From: Oscillospiraceae bacterium
GTDB lineage: Bacteria > Bacillota > Clostridia > Oscillospirales > Oscillospiraceae
Reading direction: 5' to 3'
Length of the DNA stretch: 64,000 nucleotides
Assembly: GCA_902787755.1 (NCBI GenBank)
Contig: CADAHL010000003.1
Coordinates: forward strand, 1 to 64,000
Each line of letters begins with the position of its first letter. The stretch's first letter is position 1. Shown here one piece after another: positions 59,541-64,000 of the stretch. The notes beneath the pieces were generated by a model that saw only the letters and a list, made by a program, of their open reading frames with translations, was not told where the DNA came from and made no database searches. The translations under genes were made by a program, and so were the position numbers.

Positions 59541-61841
59541 TCAGATCGCCAGCTCCAGATTCGAAGCCACCGGAAATACCAGGGCGGACAGCACCTCATA
59601 GACGGTAGAAACCGGCGTGATCTCCAGCGCCTGCTTTACCTCCTCCGCCACATCCTTCAGGTCATCCATGTTGTCCCTCGGGATGAACACCCGCTTCACG
59701 CCCGCGCGCTGGGCGGCCATCAGCTTTTCCGGCAGGCCGCCGATGGGATTGACGTCGCCCTGCAGGGACACTTCGCCCGTCATCGCCGTGGAGGGCGGCA
59801 CGGCACAGCCTGTCAGCTGGGAGGCCAGGGCCGTGGTCAGCGTAATACCGGCGGACGGGCCGTCCTTCGGCGTGGCGCCGTCGGGCACATGGATATGCAG
59901 ATCGCTCTCCGCCAGCGTCTGCGCCCGTTCGGGAAGCATAGCCTTGACCAGACTGACTGCGATCTGGGCAGATTCCTTCATCACATCCCCCAACTGTCCG
60001 GTAACGGTGATCTTCCCGCTGCCTCGAGTCAGCAGGGTCTGAATGTAGAGGATCTCCCCTCCTACCGGCGTCCATGCGAGGCCCGTAACGATACCGGGTC
60101 TTGCGCTCTCCGGTACGTGCCTGTGCCGCACCGGGCTCATGTCCATCAGTTCCTGAAGCATGGACGGCACAGCGGTAATGGTTGCGGTTTGTTCGTCTAC
60201 CAGGGTCACTGCGGCGCTGCGGCAAAGCTGATCCATTCGTTTTTTCAGGCCTCGCACGCCGGCTTCCCGGGTGTAGTCCTCAATAATGGCGTCGATGGTC
60301 TCATCCGGTACGACCAGTGCGCCGTCAGGGATCCCGACCGCCTGCATGGCGCGGGGCAGCAGGTGCTCCCGGGCGATGCGGTGCTTCTCGATGGGAGTAT
60401 AGCCCTGGAAGGGGATCACCTCCATACGGTTGAGCAGCGGTTCCGGGATCGACTCCAGGGTGTTGGCCGTGCAGATAAAAAGCACATCGCTCAGATCAAA
60501 GGGCACGTTCAGATAATGATCAGTGAAGGAAAAATTCTGCTCCGGGTCAAGCACCTCCAGCAAGGCGCTGGCAGGATCGCCGTTATAGGACATGGAGAGC
60601 TTATCCACCTCGTCGAGCACCATGACCGGATTGGAGGCGCCGCACTTGTGGATGCCGTCGATGATGCGTCCCGGCATGGCGCCTATGTAAGTGCGGCGAT
60701 GGCCGCGGATATCGGCCTCATCCCGCACGCCGCCCAGGGAAACGCGCACATATTTCCGGCCCAGAGCTTTGGCAATCGACTCGCCGATCGAAGTCTTGCC
60801 CGTCCCCGGCGCGCCTACAAAGCAAAGGATGGAGCCGGACTGTCTGCCCTTCAGCCGCATCACGGCGATCTGCTGCAGGATGCGCTTTTTCACCTTCTCC
60901 AGGCCCGCGTGCTCCGCGTCCAGCGCCGCCCTTGCCTTGTCCATGGAGATCTCCTCCGCCGGCTCCTTCTTCCAGGGCAGGCTGGTCAGCAGATCCAGCC
61001 AGTCGGTGAGCATTCCGGCCTCCGGGCTGTTGGAGCCCTCGCCCTTGAGGCGATTCAGGACCTTGCGCCCTTCCTTCAGCGCAGTCTCGTTCATGCCCGC
61101 TTCTTCCAGTTTGAGCTCCAGCCTCCGCACCTCGGACACATTTTCCGGGTGCATGGCGTCCAGCTCCTTCTGCAGATACTCGATCTGCTTTCTGATGGCG
61201 GATTCGCGATAGAGCTTCTCGTGATCCTCCTGCTGAGCGGCCTGGGCAGCGTTCTTCACATCCGCCAGTTCCAGGCCCTCCATCAGCACCCGTTCCAGCT
61301 TCTCAAAGCGGACGCGCTGGCTGTCCTCCGCCAGCAGCTCATAGCGCTCGGCATTGGAGATCGGAAGCCACGGAGACAGGGCCGCCGCCACCGTCCACAG
61401 GGAATCCCAGTAAGCGGCAAACGCACGCAGCCAGCCTTCCCACTGCTGATCTTTGGAGAAAGCCAGGATCCGCTCCTTGACCTCCTTCAGTCTGCGTCCG
61501 GCATCCTCCTGATCCAGATCCTCCAGATCCGGCCTGCGTGTCACGGTCATGCTGAAGCTGTGATCCGCCTGAACGGTAACTCCCTCGATGTTGATGCGGT
61601 TCTGAATCTCAACAGCGACAAAGCCCGCTTCGTTCACGTCACGGATAACGCCGACTGTGCCGATGGAATGAAAGCTGTCGGCTGTCAATGCCTTGCGTCC
61701 CTCGTCCTCCTTCTGCATCAATATGGTGACCTTATCCCCCTCCACAGGAGCCTTTCCGGTCAATTCCCGGTAAACGCCGCTGCGCAGCCAAAGACGTGCG
61801 CCGGGCAGCGCAATCATATTGTACAAGGGTATAATAGACAT
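59541..61841 (-). CDS. lon: ATP-dependent Lon protease
   Basis: The 766-aa product has an N-terminal LAN domain (IPLYNMIALPGARLWLR), a coiled region (YRESAIRKQIEYLQKELD), and an AAA+ module with GAPGTGKTSIGES and VMVLDEVDKL. The C-terminal protease domain has its Ser in DGPSAGITL and Lys in GLPEKLMAA. It degrades misfolded and regulatory proteins in the cytoplasm. ATG 61841 follows CAGGAGG. It is divergent from a TetR-like gene over two palindromes, implying that Lon may be under that regulator. Confidence 0.95.
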   Translation of the reverse strand: MSIIPLYNMIALPGARLWLRSGVYRELTGKAPVEGDKVTILMQKEDEGRKALTADSFHSIGTVGVIRDVNEAGFVAVEIQNRINIEGVTVQADHSFSMTVTRRPDLEDLDQEDAGRRLKEVKERILAFSKDQQWEGWLRAFAAYWDSLWTVAAALSPWLPISNAERYELLAEDSQRVRFEKLERVLMEGLELADVKNAAQAAQQEDHEKLYRESAIRKQIEYLQKELDAMHPENVSEVRRLELKLEEAGMNETALKEGRKVLNRLKGEGSNSPEAGMLTDWLDLLTSLPWKKEPAEEISMDKARAALDAEHAGLEKVKKRILQQIAVMRLKGRQSGSILCFVGAPGTGKTSIGESIAKALGRKYVRVSLGGVRDEADIRGHRRTYIGAMPGRIIDGIHKCGASNPVMVLDEVDKLSMSYNGDPASALLEVLDPEQNFSFTDHYLNVPFDLSDVLFICTANTLESIPEPLLNRMEVIPFQGYTPIEKHRIAREHLLPRAMQAVGIPDGALVVPDETIDAIIEDYTREAGVRGLKKRMDQLCRSAAVTLVDEQTATITAVPSMLQELMDMSPVRHRHVPESARPGIVTGLAWTPVGGEILYIQTLLTRGSGKITVTGQLGDVMKESAQIAVSLVKAMLPERAQTLAESDLHIHVPDGATPKDGPSAGITLTTALASQLTGCAVPPSTAMTGEVSLQGDVNPIGGLPEKLMAAQRAGVKRVFIPRDNMDDLKDVAEEVKQALEITPVSTVYEVLSALVFPVASNLELAI

Positions 61842-61871
61842 AGTTCTGCCTCCTGTTCTGCCAGGTGTTAG

Positions 61872-61940
61872 CTTGACAATTGTCAAGTTTTCTGAATTCT
61901 ACATCAAATCTTGACAGTTGTCAAGTCTATTTGATATAAT
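61872..61940. promoter_or_regulatory. Two 16-bp palindromes and promoter between lon and the TetR-like gene
   Basis: CTTGACAATTGTCAAG (61872-61887) is a perfect palindrome and CTTGACAGTTGTCAAG (61910-61925) nearly so, 38 bp apart. The second contains the -35 TTGACA (61911-61916) of the plus-strand promoter, with TATAAT at 61935-61940 after 18 nt. The first offers a TTGACA to lon on the minus strand. Binding would block both promoters. Confidence 0.8.
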
Positions 61941-61971
61941 ACCGTCCATCAAGAACCTGGGAGACGGAACC

Positions 61972-62535
61972 ATGTACTGTGGAAGGAATAAAACAGCGCT
62001 TCAGTCTCAGCGGCAGATCGCGCAGGCGATGATGGCGCTGCTGCGGGTAAAACCCTATGCGCAGATCACCATCAGTGAGCTGTGCAAGGAAGCCGGTATT
62101 TCGAGGCAGACTTTCTATACTCTGTTCACCAGCCGTGAGAACGTGATGGTCTTTACCCTGCAGGCCGGTGAGTGTGAGACGCCGGAGATCTCCCTGCCCG
62201 AGCCCGAGCCCTCCCGGCAGGCGGCTCTGGGCTGGCTGTGCCGGGGTTACAGCGAATATATTCTCCAGAACCGGGATCTGATCAAGCTGCTGGTGGACAA
62301 TCGCATCGACTACCTTCTGTACGACAGTTTTTTTGAGGCTATGTATGACTGCGAGTGTTTTCTGTCCGGAGCGGAGCCCTGCCTGCGCAGTTACGCCGCC
62401 AGCTTCTACGCCGGCGGCATAGCCTGCGTGGCGCGGCGCTACGCCCAGGAGGGCTGCACCACTACGATCGACGGTCTTAAGGCCATGCTGTTGACCCTGC
62501 TGTCCGGGGAACTGTTCTGTGAACCCGACCGGTAA
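61972..62535 (+). CDS. TetR-like transcriptional regulator
   Basis: The 187-aa product has MMALLRVKPYAQITISELCKEAGISRQTFYTLFTSRENV, a TetR-type helix-turn-helix ending in FYTLF, followed by a helical domain rich in Cys (YDCECFLSGAEPCL). ATG 61972 follows GGGAGACGG. The palindromes upstream are probably its operators and tie it to lon. The ligand is unknown. After it, 62536-62754 holds no gene I can support. Confidence 0.85.
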   Translation: MYCGRNKTALQSQRQIAQAMMALLRVKPYAQITISELCKEAGISRQTFYTLFTSRENVMVFTLQAGECETPEISLPEPEPSRQAALGWLCRGYSEYILQNRDLIKLLVDNRIDYLLYDSFFEAMYDCECFLSGAEPCLRSYAASFYAGGIACVARRYAQEGCTTTIDGLKAMLLTLLSGELFCEPDR

Positions 62536-62754
62536 GAGCACCTCGTCATCAGGTCTCCCAGTTAAGCTTGAGGATTGATCGCCCCTTCAAAGGGCTGTTC
62601 ATCATGTTCTATTTTTCCTGCGATTAACATGTTGTTCCCGTGAGTAAACCGTGAGGTATTCGTGAGTAAAATCGGTTCTCAGAGTTTACGCTTTTCTCCC
62701 AAAGGCTTAACCTCACGCTCAGATTTGGACGCCGGTTTTCCCCGAAATCACGGC

Positions 62755-62807
62755 AAAAAAAAGAAGAAAACCGCGAGCCTGCAACAGGTTCACGGTTTTC
62801 TTCTTTT
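62755..62807 (-). terminator. Terminator of tRNA-Arg
   Basis: AAAAGAAGAAAACCGCGAGCCTG and CAGGTTCACGGTTTTCTTCTTTT pair over about 22 bp with small mismatches. On the minus strand a T run follows the stem directly after the tRNA CCA. Confidence 0.85.
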
Positions 62808-62884
62808 TGGTACGGCCGACGGGATTCGAACCCACGACCTCCAGAGTCGGAGTCTGGCACTCTATCCAGCTGAGCTACGGCCGC
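62808..62884 (-). tRNA. tRNA-Arg(CCG)
   Basis: The minus-strand cloverleaf of 77 nt includes CCA. The anticodon stem CCAGA/TCTGG encloses CTCCGAC, giving anticodon CCG for CGG codons. The T-loop is GTTCGAATC. The first acceptor pair is G-U, the rest Watson-Crick. Confidence 0.95.
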
Positions 62885-62906
62885 ATATGCACTTGCGAAC
62901 AGGAAC

Positions 62907-62935
62907 TTTACATTATAAAAAGAATTTGCTATAAT
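62907..62935 (+). promoter_or_regulatory. Promoter of the aldo/keto reductase gene
   Basis: TTTACA (62907-62912) and TATAAT (62930-62935) are 17 nt apart, 92 nt before the start. Confidence 0.7.
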
Positions 62936-63027
62936 GTCCCTGTCCCTCATGAGCAAGGGGTATTATACCAAAAGGATCCGAAAAAGGCAAGTCTTATTTT
63001 CAATATTTTCCGAAGGAGGAGTTTCCT

Positions 63028-64000
63028 GTGAAAAGCATCCCCCTGGGGCGGACCGGCCTGATGGTCACCAAGACCTCCATGGGCTGCCTTCCCGTTCAGC
63101 GCTGCGGCCTGGATGAGGCTGTGGAGCTTCTGCGGGCCGCCTATGACGGCGGTATCCGCTATTTTGACACCGCCAATCTCTACACCGACAGCGAGAAGAA
63201 AATCGGGCTGGCCCTGAGCGATGTACGCGATCAGATCGTGCTCTCCACCAAGAGCACCGCCAAGGACCGGGACGGCGTCCTGGCACATATCGAGAACAGT
63301 CTGAAAATGATGCGCACCGACCATATCGATCTGTTCCAATTCCACCAGGTGGCCGAGGTCCCCGATCCGGAGGATCCCAACGGCGCTTACGCCGGAGCCC
63401 TGGAGGCCAAACGCCGGGGATGGATCGATCACATCGGCGTCACCTCCCACCGGGTCAATATCGCCGAGGACTGCATCGCCTCTGGCAATTTCGAGACCCT
63501 GCAGTTCCCCTTCAGCTACATCTCCAGTCCCCGGGATCTGGATCTGGCCGCCAAATGCAAGGCCGCGGGCATGGGCTTTATCGCCATGAAGGGTCTGGCC
63601 GGCGGCATGCTCACCAATGTCCGGGCCTGCCACGCCTTCATGAAGCAGTACGACAACGTGGTGCCCATCTGGGGCATCCAGTCCATGGAGGAACTGCGGC
63701 AGTGGCTGGAGGTGGACCGGGAAGACCCGGACATGGACGACGAGCTGCGGTCCTTCATCGACAAGGAGCGCCGGGAGTTGTCCGGCTCCTTCTGCCGCAG
63801 CTGCGGCTACTGCATGCCCTGTCCCGTGGGGATCGAGATCCGCAACTGCGCCCGGATGGACCGGCTGCTGCGCCGCTCCCCCTGGCAGCAGTACATGACC
63901 GACGAGTGGCGGGCCAAGATGGAAAAGATCGAGGACTGTCTGGAATGCCATCGCTGCTCCAGCCGCTGTCCCTACCAGCTGGATACGCCCAGCCTGCTCA
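63028..64000 (+). CDS. Aldo/keto reductase with C-terminal ferredoxin-like cysteines (partial)
   Basis: At least 324 residues, running past the window edge. It starts at GTG 63028 after AAGGAGGA. The AKR barrel shows PLGRTGLMVTKTSMGCLP, YFDTANLYTDSEKKIG (catalytic Asp and Tyr), STKSTAKDRDGV and HIDLFQFHQV. Then come two cysteine clusters (CRSCGYCMPCPVGIEI and CLECHRCSSRCPYQL), typical of the AKR subfamily that carries [4Fe-4S] centres. It presumably passes electrons between an iron-sulfur partner and a carbonyl substrate, which is unknown. The stop is not in the window. Confidence 0.9.
   Translation, partial: MKSIPLGRTGLMVTKTSMGCLPVQRCGLDEAVELLRAAYDGGIRYFDTANLYTDSEKKIGLALSDVRDQIVLSTKSTAKDRDGVLAHIENSLKMMRTDHIDLFQFHQVAEVPDPEDPNGAYAGALEAKRRGWIDHIGVTSHRVNIAEDCIASGNFETLQFPFSYISSPRDLDLAAKCKAAGMGFIAMKGLAGGMLTNVRACHAFMKQYDNVVPIWGIQSMEELRQWLEVDREDPDMDDELRSFIDKERRELSGSFCRSCGYCMPCPVGIEIRNCARMDRLLRRSPWQQYMTDEWRAKMEKIEDCLECHRCSSRCPYQLDTPSLL

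Overview
The window looks like chromosomal DNA from a high-GC, low-motility-gene gut Firmicute, most likely an Oscillospiraceae/Ruminococcaceae-type Clostridium. This is inferred from several things: a long Bacillus/Clostridium-type SRP RNA directly upstream of dnaX and ybaB, strong AGGAGG-like ribosome sites, sigma-A promoters with 17-nt spacers, a TnpV/DUF6809/large-serine-recombinase mobile element of a type common in gut Clostridia, and several plant-glycan catabolic loci. No species can be named from the sequence alone.

Layout. 1-1075: a hairpin array, tRNA-Ala(CGC) and the SRP RNA. 1108-7129: dnaX, ybaB, a radical SAM/SPASM protein, an AGCS symporter, a DUF1002 exported protein and an autoregulated CsoR-type metal sensor. 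7181-9779: an orphan CpsC/CpsB/CpsD polysaccharide-control triad. 10000-10118: initiator tRNA-Met. 10400-14944: a membrane HAD phosphatase-VanX fusion plus membrane and unknown proteins. 15249-22826: a glycoside locus (AraC regulator, permuted GH3, GPH transporter, GH78 rhamnosidase) in which both the regulator and the rhamnosidase are frameshifted. 23250-25057: an EamA transporter and a TrkA-C membrane protein.

25219-33346 is the most interesting segment. It is a one-promoter, one-terminator operon encoding an NHLP-type 'bacteriocin' exporter (a short HlyD-like anchor, a C39 peptidase-ABC transporter and a second ABC subunit). The operon also carries two small proteins with nearly identical 17-residue double-glycine leaders. 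Their cargo is not bacteriocin-like: one is two CW_7 (Cpl-7) cell-wall-binding repeats, the other a single LysM domain. A large Pro-rich lipoprotein lies between them. I infer a system that processes and exports bare peptidoglycan-binding modules.

33411-38502: nagA (with an overlapping upstream micro-ORF), psuG-psuK, a DUF4256 protein and a PIN-like protein. 38561-46014: an operon that fits D-apiose use (apiosidase-like hydrolase, two-subunit transketolase, fucose-isomerase-like enzyme, FGGY kinase) with a divergent LacI regulator. 46135-47618: a truncated GH78 gene and a truncated DUF1349 gene meeting tail to tail at one breakpoint. 47636-50554: moaA-mogA and a MATE pump.

50853-59167 is an insertion of about 8.3 kb inside an XRE-membrane regulator gene. 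The two halves of that gene rejoin in frame across a shared TGGGAA. The insertion carries TnpV, a broken DUF6809, an IS200 fragment, a MITE-like repeat, a GH3 enzyme with a TetR regulator, an NAD-epimerase, a two-component system and, at the right edge, the C-terminus of a large serine recombinase. 59541-62535: lon divergent from a TetR-like regulator over two 16-bp palindromes. 62755-64000: tRNA-Arg(CCG) and an aldo/keto reductase-ferredoxin protein that runs off the window.
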